Source of the DNA: Candidatus Gastranaerophilales bacterium
GTDB lineage: Bacteria > Cyanobacteriota > Vampirovibrionia > Gastranaerophilales > Gastranaerophilaceae
Assembly (NCBI GenBank): GCA_944323495.1
Contig: CALUSZ010000136.1
Coordinates: 1-26,626, forward strand
DNA: 26,626 nucleotides
Reading direction: 5' to 3'
The position numbers were made by a program, and so were the translations under genes. Below, piece after piece: positions 6,199 through 12,761 of the stretch; position 1 is the stretch's first letter, and every line of letters starts with the position of its first letter. Below the pieces are notes generated by a model. The model saw nothing but the letters and a program-made list of their open reading frames with translations, made no database searches and was not told the origin of the DNA.

Positions 6199-7617
6199 AT
6201 GAGACTATCTGGTAAAATTTTAACAACACTAAGTGTTGTGTGTGTGGCTTCATGTGCTGCAATGGCTAAATGTCCTGCAGACGTACAAGCTTATGCTCAT
6301 CCAACTTTGTTCGGCTCACAATCACACACTCTTACAACGGCAGAGAATGATGTGGTTATTGGCGGTAAGGTTTATAAACCATGCCATGTTAAAACAATGG
6401 AAGGAAAACAAAATGTTATCGTTAATCGTTTCGCAAAAGAAATGCTTAATGATATGAAAAGCAAAATGGATGCAAAACGTGCAGGTATCTTTAATCCAAA
6501 AATGCCGGTATTACGTTCTGAATTAGCATTTATTCTTGCAGACGGCCTGGAACTCAAAGAAGTTAAAGGCAACAGCTACACAGATGTAGCAGCTGACTAT
6601 TGGGCAAAAGACCAAATTGACAGAGCTCTTACAGCTGATGTTATGATTGGCTATCCTGACTCTACTTTCAAACCGGATCAACCGATTACAAAAGCAGAAG
6701 TTTTTGCTACATTTGCCAAAATGATGAATGTATCAGCTGACAATAAAGCTCCAGTATTTGAAGGTCAGAGCGTAAAATATGTTCCAGCTTGGGCAAATGA
6801 AGCAACTAATGAGGTTATCGCTTCAGGTATCTTAAATAAAATCGCTGATAAAGATAAAGTTATTAATGATGAATACTTATCTAAAGAACAAGTTGCTTAT
6901 ATGCTTGGAGCATTAAAAGCTAATTTCAACATCGATACTTCTAACGGTGCAGTAAACTGTGCTACTAAGTATGACCCGATGACAATTAAGATTAAACTTA
7001 GCGAAAGAATCAGCGCAAGAACATCTAATGTTGGTGATACTTTCACTGCTAAAACTACAGAAGATGTAACCATCGCAGGAGTTTGCTATCCGGCAGGTTC
7101 TACTGTTAAAGGTATTGTATCAGGTATTTCAAGACCTGGTGTAAAAAATCCTGGTTATGTTGAAGTTCAATTCAAGAGCTTATCAAACGGTGATAACTGT
7201 GTAGAATTCCCGAACAAACTTTCTTGCGCAGAAGTTAACGTTTCTAAGAACCCGAATGTTGTTTCAAGAGTTCTTGGTGCACCATTCTCAATGGCAGGAA
7301 GAATTGTTGGTGTAGCAGGCAGAACTGCATCTTCCGGCGTTGAAGTTGTTGCTAACGGTTTAGAAGAATACGGTGACAACTGGTCAGATGCATTCTGCGA
7401 TACAGCATCTCTTCACCCGCTAAAAGGTCTCAAGAGTGTTGGAAGCAGCTTTATCACTGTTGGTAAAGGTGTTTACAATGTTGTTAAGCTTGTTGGTAGC
7501 GGCGTATTCGGTGTTTGCTATGAATTCGTTGATGAAGCTAAATACATCTTTGTACCTAACACAACTAATGATTCAGCATTGAATCCGGATGAAGAATTAA
7601 CTATTCTTTATAAATAG
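6199..7617 (+). CDS. Secreted S-layer homology (SLH) domain protein
   Basis: 472 residues. It begins with a signal peptide (basic MRLSGK, hydrophobic core, AMA-K cleavage near residue 23). A good SLH repeat follows (about 127-175: YTDVAADYWAKDQIDRAL ... IGYPDSTFKPDQPITKAEVF). A second, weaker repeat is about 190-235. Such domains bind cell-wall polymers or peptidoglycan. The remaining ~230 residues have several cysteines and a beta-rich segment (about 270-330, VGDTFTAKTTEDVTIAG), then small-residue-rich helical stretches. Its function is unrecognised. There is no outer-membrane porin barrel of the size seen in cyanobacterial SLH porins. AAAGGAG precedes the ATG, and codon choice is more restricted than in its neighbours, suggesting high expression. 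An intrinsic terminator follows. Confidence 0.8.
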   Translation: MRLSGKILTTLSVVCVASCAAMAKCPADVQAYAHPTLFGSQSHTLTTAENDVVIGGKVYKPCHVKTMEGKQNVIVNRFAKEMLNDMKSKMDAKRAGIFNPKMPVLRSELAFILADGLELKEVKGNSYTDVAADYWAKDQIDRALTADVMIGYPDSTFKPDQPITKAEVFATFAKMMNVSADNKAPVFEGQSVKYVPAWANEATNEVIASGILNKIADKDKVINDEYLSKEQVAYMLGALKANFNIDTSNGAVNCATKYDPMTIKIKLSERISARTSNVGDTFTAKTTEDVTIAGVCYPAGSTVKGIVSGISRPGVKNPGYVEVQFKSLSNGDNCVEFPNKLSCAEVNVSKNPNVVSRVLGAPFSMAGRIVGVAGRTASSGVEVVANGLEEYGDNWSDAFCDTASLHPLKGLKSVGSSFITVGKGVYNVVKLVGSGVFGVCYEFVDEAKYIFVPNTTNDSALNPDEELTILYK

Positions 7618-7634
7618 ATAAAAGCTTCAAATAA

Positions 7635-7670
7635 AAATATCCCCGTTAACACTGGTTAGCGGGGATATTT
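7635..7670 (+). terminator. Intrinsic terminator of the SLH gene
   Basis: A 16-bp stem (7635-7650 with 7655-7670, one G-U pair) with loop ACTG and a CCCCG/CGGGG core. The distal stem strand ends in ATATTT and continues TTG. The A-rich proximal side also makes it usable on the other strand. Confidence 0.9.
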
Positions 7671-7720
7671 TGTAACAAAACTTAATATAACTTAAAAAAA
7701 AAGCAATTTTTTTTCTTTTT

Positions 7721-7755
7721 ATGACTTTATATATATACAAGATATCAAAAGTCAT
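7721..7755 (+). promoter_or_regulatory. Inverted repeat upstream of the RHH gene (candidate operator)
   Basis: ATGACTTT (7721-7728) and AAAGTCAT (7748-7755) are perfect inverted half-sites separated by 19 bp of A/T-rich DNA including TATATATATA. The repeat ends 21 bp before the start codon of a ribbon-helix-helix protein, a family that often represses its own gene by binding inverted repeats. Operator function is inferred. Confidence 0.4.
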
Positions 7756-7776
7756 TACATAATAAAGGAGAAATAT

Positions 7777-7965
7777 ATGGCAAGAGTACTAATTTCAATG
7801 CCTGAAGAATTTTTGGACAAGATTGACCAGGTAGCAGAAGGTGAAAACAGAACACGTTCAGAGCTGATTAGAGAAGCATTAAGGAGCTATATGTATAAAA
7901 GCAGAGTTAAAGCTAATACAATGGCAACAAAAAATGCAGCAATTCTTGAGGCATTGCTTGATTAG
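7777..7965 (+). CDS. Ribbon-helix-helix (CopG-family) DNA-binding protein
   Basis: 62 residues. The N-terminal beta strand RVLISMPEEFLDKID and the two helices with GENRTRSELIREALRSYM match the MetJ/Arc/CopG fold; the 'RSELIREALR' turn is typical. Such proteins bind DNA as dimers through the paired strands. A short tail (residues 43-62) has no recognised partner domain. No toxin gene follows: the next gene converges from the opposite strand, so an antitoxin role has no support here and a stand-alone regulator is more likely. AAGGAG (7765-7770) lies 6 nt before the ATG. A possible operator lies upstream. Confidence 0.85.
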   Translation: MARVLISMPEEFLDKIDQVAEGENRTRSELIREALRSYMYKSRVKANTMATKNAAILEALLD

Positions 7966-8011
7966 TGCCGGATAAAGAAGCGGAAAAAGGAAAAGGATTA
8001 AAAGGATTAAT

Positions 8012-8042
8012 AAACCCCGGTTCTATTTAGGAGCGGGGTTTT
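8012..8042. terminator. Bidirectional terminator between the RHH and acetolactate synthase genes
   Basis: The stem AAACCCCG (8012-8019) pairs with CGGGGTTT (8034-8041), with T-rich tails on both strands. It overlaps the stop codon of the convergent minus-strand gene. Confidence 0.75.
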
Positions 8043-9660
8043 AAATGTTTTCAAAAGAGTCGATTACAACATCTACGATTGCCGTACCTTCGTGATTTAT
8101 GGCTTTTTCCAGGGCAGGTATGAGTTCTTCTTTTTTTGTAACACTTATTGCAAATAAATCATATGCTTCAGCAATTTTAGTAAAGTCCGGATTAATCATT
8201 TCGACCTGAAATCTCTTATTATAAATTTTTTCCTGCAGTTCTCTAACCATTCCAAGATAGCTGTTATTCATTATTATAATTTTAACAGGAATATTGTGCT
8301 CCCTGCATGTTGCCAGCTCCTGCAGATTCATCTGAAATGAGCCGTCACCTGTAATATTTAAAATAAGATTTCTAGGGTTTGCAATATGTGCCCCTATCGC
8401 AGCAGGAAGCCCAAACCCCATAGTTCCTAAACCTCCTGAAGTTATAAATTTACGAGGTTTATTAAAGTTAAAAAACTGTGCAGTAAGCATCTGATGCTGT
8501 CCCACATCTGTTACAACAATGGGTTCATAATATTTTGTAAATTCTGAGATTGTTTTAAGCACATAGGATGAATGCAGCACTTTAGTATCATCCTCTACCA
8601 TAATGCAATCATCTTTTATTGAATCTATTGCTGAAAGGAGTTTTTTTGATTTTGGAGTAATATCTTCTCCTTGGGCCAAAAAAACATTTAAGAACTCTTT
8701 AACATCAGCCAGAATTTCCAGCTCAAGATGTTTTGAAGAAGGTTTGATATTTATATTTACAACTTTAAAATTTTTTGCAAATTCCCTTTTTTTACAAGTA
8801 GACCTGTCTGAAAAAGATACTCCCAGAGATATTAATAAATCGCACTCATTTAAAGCAAAATTAGCAGTATCAGTTCCGTTAAGCCCAATCATACCCAGAT
8901 AAAGACTATTTTCAGAAGGATAAATACCTATCCCCATAAGTGTAGACACCACAGGGCATTGCAGTTTTGCAGCTAAACGCTCTGCTTCCGAAGCGGCATT
9001 AATACATCCACCTCCGATTAAGATGAGCGGCTTTTTGGCTGATTTAATAAGTGTTTTAAATTTTTCAATCTCACCAGAAAAATCCATATTAACATTTTGT
9101 TCAAAATTGAATGTTTGTCTTTTAGGTTTGTGTTCAGCTTCGAGCATGTTTCTCGGAAGTACAACCACAACCGGGCCTTTCACCCCAAAGTTTGCTTCAT
9201 AAAAAGCTTTTTCTATAATCTCTTCAATATCATCATCTTGTTGAAGAACAAATACCTTTTTAGAACAGGTTTGAACTATAGCCGGTATTTCAACACTTTG
9301 AAACACTTTACCCGGCTTATCAGCATTTGCCACCTGTCCGGCAAGTACTAAAAGTGGTGTCGAATCTGCATATGCATTAGCAATTCCTGTTATAGTATTG
9401 GTAAACCCGGGGCCTGATGTTACCAGAACAACTCCGGTTTTCCCGCTTGCCCTCGCATAACCTTCTGCAGCATGCACTGCAGCCTGCTCATGCCTTACAA
9501 GGTAATGTTTTATTTTCTTCACCTTAGAAAGTTCATTATATATACTTAGCACGGACGCGCCCGGATAGCCGAAAATACTCTCCACGCCGAGTTTTAATAA
9601 TGTATTAACAAGTGCTTCTGCAGATATAGTATTTTGTCTCAGACTCATTAGTTTTGTCAT
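8041..9660 (-). CDS. ilvB: Acetolactate synthase large subunit, divergent
   Basis: 539 residues from the ATG at 9660. A ThDP-dependent enzyme that condenses pyruvate (or pyruvate with 2-oxobutyrate) in branched-chain amino acid synthesis, with FAD as structural cofactor. Seen: FGYPGASVLSIYNEL, the catalytic Glu in RHEQAAVHAAEGYAR (near residue 59), and the ThDP motif GDGSFQMNLQEL. Odd points: the usual GMVRQWQE reads GMVRELQE (Leu near 475 in place of Trp). The C-terminus stops at VIDSFENI without the usual ~30-residue tail. The FAD-side FDDR motif reads FSDR. The frame stays open upstream to 9816 but runs into tRNA-Pro, so an internal start is chosen; ATG 9648 (MSLRQ) is the alternative. No ilvN is nearby. 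Another ThDP carboligase role is possible. Confidence 0.82.
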   Translation of the reverse strand: MTKLMSLRQNTISAEALVNTLLKLGVESIFGYPGASVLSIYNELSKVKKIKHYLVRHEQAAVHAAEGYARASGKTGVVLVTSGPGFTNTITGIANAYADSTPLLVLAGQVANADKPGKVFQSVEIPAIVQTCSKKVFVLQQDDDIEEIIEKAFYEANFGVKGPVVVVLPRNMLEAEHKPKRQTFNFEQNVNMDFSGEIEKFKTLIKSAKKPLILIGGGCINAASEAERLAAKLQCPVVSTLMGIGIYPSENSLYLGMIGLNGTDTANFALNECDLLISLGVSFSDRSTCKKREFAKNFKVVNINIKPSSKHLELEILADVKEFLNVFLAQGEDITPKSKKLLSAIDSIKDDCIMVEDDTKVLHSSYVLKTISEFTKYYEPIVVTDVGQHQMLTAQFFNFNKPRKFITSGGLGTMGFGLPAAIGAHIANPRNLILNITGDGSFQMNLQELATCREHNIPVKIIIMNNSYLGMVRELQEKIYNKRFQVEMINPDFTKIAEAYDLFAISVTKKEELIPALEKAINHEGTAIVDVVIDSFENI

Positions 9661-9669
9661 CTTACGGTT

Positions 9670-9675
9670 ATTATA
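9670..9675 (-). promoter_or_regulatory. Candidate -10 box of the acetolactate synthase gene
   Basis: TATAAT on the minus strand, 9 nt before the chosen ATG at 9660. There is no Shine-Dalgarno sequence, so the mRNA would have a leader of only a few bases. The -35 is poor (GATACA, 17 bp upstream). Confidence 0.35.
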
Positions 9676-9730
9676 CATCAAAGAATAAAACTTGTATCTT
9701 GATTTATAAATTTGTTTACAGTAAGATTGG

Positions 9731-9746
9731 AATGCGCAAGCGCATT
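9731..9746. repeat. Short perfect hairpin upstream of tRNA-Pro
   Basis: AATGCG (9731-9736), loop CAAG, CGCATT (9741-9746). It lies between the divergently transcribed acetolactate synthase and tRNA-Pro genes. Role unknown; it could affect either promoter. Confidence 0.4.
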
Positions 9747-9763
9747 GAAAATTAAATAGTTGT

Positions 9764-9840
9764 CGGGATGTAGCGCAGCTTGGTAGCGCACTTCGCTTGG
9801 GACGAAGGGGTCGCACGTTCGAATCGTGTCATCCCGACCA
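9764..9840 (+). tRNA. tRNA-Pro (anticodon UGG)
   Basis: 77 nt. The acceptor stem CGGGATG (9764-9770) pairs with CATCCCG (9830-9836); discriminator A9837, and CCA is encoded at 9838-9840. The anticodon stem CTTCG/CGAAG encloses CTTGGGA with anticodon TGG at 9798-9800. The T-arm contains TTCGAAT. A terminator follows. The charging enzyme, ProRS, is in the same window but has a frameshift. Confidence 0.96.
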
Positions 9841-9844
9841 TTTA

Positions 9845-9873
9845 AAAAAAGAAGCTTATACAGCTTCTTTTTT
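9845..9873 (+). terminator. Intrinsic terminator of tRNA-Pro
   Basis: GAAGCT (9851-9856) pairs with AGCTTC (9862-9867), extended by an A-run (9845-9850) against a T-run (9868-9873). It touches the stop of the minus-strand metallopeptidase gene and could serve both directions. Confidence 0.8.
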
Positions 9874-10375
9874 ATTGTCTTACTTTGGGACCTCTCAGCC
9901 TTTCATAAAGAGACATTATGTAGTCATCGTATTTTTTGCCCTTTACAAGCCCTTTAAAGACTTCTGCTACGAATTCTCGTCCGTCATCGGTACTGACGGA
10001 GTATTCCGATACATCTTTCTTAATTTTTTCTGTATCACTTTCTGACCATATGGCTTTTCGTTCGTTTTTGGGAGGCAGATCTTGAAAATGAAGCCAGTGA
10101 CCAATTTCATGAAAAAATGAATCAAATTTTTCAGAAGCCGGTTTATACAAATTAGCTTTTGAAATAAACAAGTAAATCTTATCAAAAACTTTTACACAGC
10201 TTGATTGAGTTATAAATCTCGGGCGAAATACCATTTCTACAGGAAGCTTGTCGACTCTCCCCTGCAAAAATTCAAAACCTTCCTGCTGAAACATCCTTGT
10301 TTTAGAATTATTTCTGTTTATAAATTTAAGAGTTTGATATTCAAGCTTATATCTTATTGCAGAAATGTTTATCAT
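9872..10375 (-). CDS. Putative HExxH zinc metallopeptidase
   Basis: 167 residues, not assigned to a named family. The motif FFHEIGHWLHF puts the zinc ligands His89 and His93 and catalytic Glu90 in an HExxH helix. VSEYSVST and then DGREFVAEVFKGLV (Glu134/Glu138) follow about 40 residues later, matching the gluzincin arrangement in which a downstream Glu is the third ligand. There is no signal peptide or membrane segment; the N-terminus MINISAIRYKLEYQTLKF resembles the short leader seen on neighbouring small proteins. The ATG overlaps the TGA of the upstream acyltransferase-like gene (ATGA at 10372-10375), so translation is probably coupled. Substrate unknown; the small proteins of the same gene set are candidates (inference). 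Confidence 0.72.
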   Translation of the reverse strand: MINISAIRYKLEYQTLKFINRNNSKTRMFQQEGFEFLQGRVDKLPVEMVFRPRFITQSSCVKVFDKIYLFISKANLYKPASEKFDSFFHEIGHWLHFQDLPPKNERKAIWSESDTEKIKKDVSEYSVSTDDGREFVAEVFKGLVKGKKYDDYIMSLYERLRGPKVRQ

Positions 10376-11328
10376 ATTACATACACCTTTGGTTTTGAAT
10401 TATGTAAATCTTGTTTTGCCTCTTTTTTACAACATTCCAGATTTTTTAATAATATTCCTGAAATATAAGGAATTATGTTATTAGCCTCCACGAGTTTGCC
10501 GTTATCTGTAATCGCTGTTTCTCCTACATCAGGATAAAATTTTGCAAAAGATTTGTCAAAAAATTCAGAATCAGCATTCCCTCTGCTTGCAGTATATCCC
10601 GTATTTGTTTTTTTAAAATAGACTGGTTCACCTATATGAATAGAAGATGTATCACGATTATGTGCAAAACCTAAAGGAACAACTTTTACTTTCCCAACTT
10701 TTTCCAGAGTCTTTTTTACAATAGATGAAACGCCTGGTTGAAATTTATAATTTGCAGGTAAGAACGTTAATGCAGCAAGTGCTCCTTCCGGAAACAAAAA
10801 GATATTTATTTTATTCTCTGCAAACTCATTAATTAAATCCCTAAGAACAACTGCATTATAATTTTTTCCGTCTTTTTTTAATGAAGCACTTACCGGAACC
10901 ACTCCTAACCATTGTAGTTTTTCTGAGCCATTTTCACCGGCTCTTTTAACAAAACCTTTACTGGCCATAATTTTACTTCTTGGGCAATTGCCGGCTGAAC
11001 CGTTATACAAATATTCACGATAAAGCAATGTATTAAAAAATATCGCAGCATCTATATCTTTAGCCTGGTTTTTGGTATGGTTCATAATAAAAATTGCTGG
11101 CTCATTACTCTTTACTATATTTTGCAAAGCCATTGATTCAACATTGATTTCACAAACCCGACTACACATACTTTTTGACAATTTATATATATATTTAATA
11201 TAATCAGGCGAATTAATATTAATCCTCTTATAGTTTTTATCTAAAGAGGACAAGAGGGCTAAAGCTCTAAAGCTTTGCCCTCCTGAATATTTTGTTTTAT
11301 CACTATTTGAAATCGGAAGTATCATCAT
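10372..11328 (-). CDS. PlsC-like lysophospholipid/glycerolipid acyltransferase family protein
   Basis: 318 residues. Acyltransferase landmarks: IFIMNHTKNQAKDIDAA (His84), FLFPEGALAA (the FPEG motif, 179-182, which binds the phosphate of the acyl acceptor) and KVVPLGFAHN (motif IV-like, 217-220). The catalytic box is unusual: the family has H-x4-D, while here the first Asp is at H-x6-D (Asp91), so activity or substrate may differ. There is no obvious transmembrane helix. The N-terminus contains SGGQSFRA, like the SF-x-A motif of the neighbouring small proteins. It starts 2 nt after the 89-aa gene and ends in an ATGA overlap with the metallopeptidase. The likely substrate is a lipid or lipid-like acceptor (inference). 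Confidence 0.7.
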   Translation of the reverse strand: MMILPISNSDKTKYSGGQSFRALALLSSLDKNYKRININSPDYIKYIYKLSKSMCSRVCEINVESMALQNIVKSNEPAIFIMNHTKNQAKDIDAAIFFNTLLYREYLYNGSAGNCPRSKIMASKGFVKRAGENGSEKLQWLGVVPVSASLKKDGKNYNAVVLRDLINEFAENKINIFLFPEGALAALTFLPANYKFQPGVSSIVKKTLEKVGKVKVVPLGFAHNRDTSSIHIGEPVYFKKTNTGYTASRGNADSEFFDKSFAKFYPDVGETAITDNGKLVEANNIIPYISGILLKNLECCKKEAKQDLHNSKPKVYVI

Positions 11329-11330
11329 CT

Positions 11331-11600
11331 CTAGTCACAATTACAGTCACAATTAGATTTTTCACGCTGATCTTCAGGCACATCACACATCTCATCAATA
11401 AAAGAATCGCAAGGGTTCCAGCCTTCATCATTTCCTCTGACGATATTTTCTTCTACTGCTTTATCCGGTTTAGACAGGCCTTTTACAAAGGTATCAGCGG
11501 CAAGCCCTGCACCTGCTGCTGTCATCAAACCTGCTGCGGCTTTTTTTACAAGCTGTGATTTTGCAGAAAATGTTGTTACACCAATAGCATTAATTTTCAT
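11331..11600 (-). CDS. Small hypothetical protein with TTFSAK leader and cysteine-rich tail
   Basis: 89 residues, not recognised. The N-terminus MKINAIGVTTFSAK is followed by an Ala/Gly-rich hydrophobic helix (about 20-38), a charged linker, and a C-terminal region with five cysteines at 64, 72, 84, 86 and 88, ending NCDCNCD. The acidic Cys tail could bind metal, form disulfides or be modified. AAAGGGG lies 9 nt before the ATG, the best ribosome-binding site of this minus-strand set, so it may be the most translated member. The stop lies 2 nt before the acyltransferase-like start. A precursor or scaffold role for the downstream acyltransferase and peptidase is conceivable but unproven. Confidence 0.65.
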   Translation of the reverse strand: MKINAIGVTTFSAKSQLVKKAAAGLMTAAGAGLAADTFVKGLSKPDKAVEENIVRGNDEGWNPCDSFIDEMCDVPEDQREKSNCDCNCD

Positions 11601-11635
11601 TTGTTTTGTCCCCTTTCATTTGTCCTTTTCACACT

Positions 11636-11854
11636 CTAGGATGGTAGTTTTATACTGTTTTTTACTTTTAAAACCCTTGATAATATTGCAGGAAAACAAG
11701 CTATAAGAGTAAAAGACCGTTTGAGACAAAGAGCTGTACCTGCTTTTGCGTTTCTGTAGAGCGAATAAAATCTGTTTACAGTTTTTTGGCTTCTTTTGTT
11801 GTTAAACTGTATTCTTGCATTAAATGATATGTTATTTACTGCGCCTACATTCAT
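11636..11854 (-). CDS. Small basic hypothetical protein with NISFNA N-terminus
   Basis: 72 residues, not recognised. Starts MNVGAVNNISFNARIQF, followed by a strongly basic region (many Lys/Arg) and a hydrophobic stretch about 46-60 (SFTLIACFPAIL) that could be membrane-associated. An extended -10 (TGa-TACAAT, 11872-11867) lies just upstream, and there is no Shine-Dalgarno sequence. It lies 35 nt before the 89-aa gene on the same strand and may head the same transcript. Coding status is supported by the shared N-terminal motif and context only. Confidence 0.5.
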   Translation of the reverse strand: MNVGAVNNISFNARIQFNNKRSQKTVNRFYSLYRNAKAGTALCLKRSFTLIACFPAILSRVLKVKNSIKLPS

Positions 11855-11866
11855 AACTTAAGTTTG

Positions 11867-11872
11867 ATTGTA
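11867..11872 (-). promoter_or_regulatory. Candidate extended -10 box for the 9872-11854 gene set
   Basis: On the minus strand, TGa followed by TACAAT, ending 12 nt before the ATG at 11854. No convincing -35 is visible. Confidence 0.35.
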
Positions 11873-11933
11873 TCATATGTTTTAAAAATAGGTTTAAAAG
11901 TATATACGATTTTCATAAAAATTTACATTAAAA

Positions 11934-12701
11934 TTATTTTTCCAAGAATTTTTTGAATAATAGAGTTCCGCCTGTCAGCACACTAAATATTACAGGGAGC
12001 CTTACTGCGGGTTTAAGATTTTTAGTTAAGGCGCTTGATGTTGAAAGAAAAAATAATGGAACCAGAGTATCATTTACAAGATACCGGGTTGTATTTTGAA
12101 ACCTTTTTTCAAACTCCCGCTCTTTTGCAAGTTCTATAGCCTGCGCCCCAATAAGGCTTGAGGATACAAATTTCATAGCCGGCATATCTGTTATACTTGA
12201 ATAAATTACAGTTCTTGTTTTTTTATCACTGAATTTATCCAAATTACTGTCGACATATAGTTTAAGTTGATTTTTGGGAGGCTTTTGAGTATTTTTTTGG
12301 GGCTGTTTAAATTTTGTTTTCGATAGCAAATAATCAGCTCCAAGAGCCCCAAGAATTCCGGATGCTGTTGATGCAAAACCTGATATTAGCTCTTTGACTA
12401 TAGATTTGGTATATTTAAGAGATGCATTATATTTAGCATTATTAATCTTATCTGATATATGTGTAACAGCTTTTTCATAAAGAGGGCTTTTGGCTATTTT
12501 TTTGGACGCAAAATGATTTGCCGTTAATCCTGCTGAAGCTCCTAAAAGCACTACGGTATCTTTTATTAAAAATCTATTCTTATATTTTTTATCAGAATAA
12601 TGATAATCTTTATATGTCTTATATCCCCCGCTTGCCAAAAAAATCGCGGCTGACAGTGCAGAGGAATTTAGAAATTTGTCCAGTTTAGGATTGTACTTCA
12701 T
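11934..12701 (-). CDS. Hypothetical membrane-associated protein
   Basis: 255 residues, not recognised. Hydrophobic or glycine-rich segments at about 13-25, 46-62, 108-126 and 225-250 alternate with basic, Lys-rich, Tyr-containing stretches. Positions about 130-145 (KFKQPQKNTQKPPKNQ) form a flexible Pro/Gln/Lys linker dividing the protein in two. There is no signal peptide with a cleavage site. Multi-span or peripheral membrane association is likely. There is no Shine-Dalgarno sequence before the ATG; GATAAT lies directly upstream. It is divergent from the ABC permease gene, and an 80-nt gap separates its stop from the 72-aa gene. It could be the first gene of the minus-strand set. Confidence 0.6.
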   Translation of the reverse strand: MKYNPKLDKFLNSSALSAAIFLASGGYKTYKDYHYSDKKYKNRFLIKDTVVLLGASAGLTANHFASKKIAKSPLYEKAVTHISDKINNAKYNASLKYTKSIVKELISGFASTASGILGALGADYLLSKTKFKQPQKNTQKPPKNQLKLYVDSNLDKFSDKKTRTVIYSSITDMPAMKFVSSSLIGAQAIELAKEREFEKRFQNTTRYLVNDTLVPLFFLSTSSALTKNLKPAVRLPVIFSVLTGGTLLFKKFLEK

Positions 12702-12749
12702 ACTATTATCAAAACATAAAAAAATATTTTTTTTATTCCCTGAATGTAA

Positions 12750-12755
12750 TAAAAT
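12750..12755 (+). promoter_or_regulatory. Candidate -10 box of the ABC permease gene (leaderless)
   Basis: TAAAAT ends 6 nt before the ATG at 12762, the same hexamer and spacing as at ribE. No Shine-Dalgarno sequence is present. The -35 is indistinct (T-run around 12727-12734). Confidence 0.35.
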
Positions 12756-12761
12756 TATTAT

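Noticed and set aside
7777..7965. Antitoxin of a toxin-antitoxin pair
   Set aside because: No small downstream gene exists on the same strand; a terminator and a convergent metabolic gene follow.
9661..9816. N-terminal extension of the acetolactate synthase up to 9816
   Set aside because: It would be antisense to tRNA-Pro, encodes Cys/Arg-rich non-homologous sequence, and lacks a ribosome-binding site.
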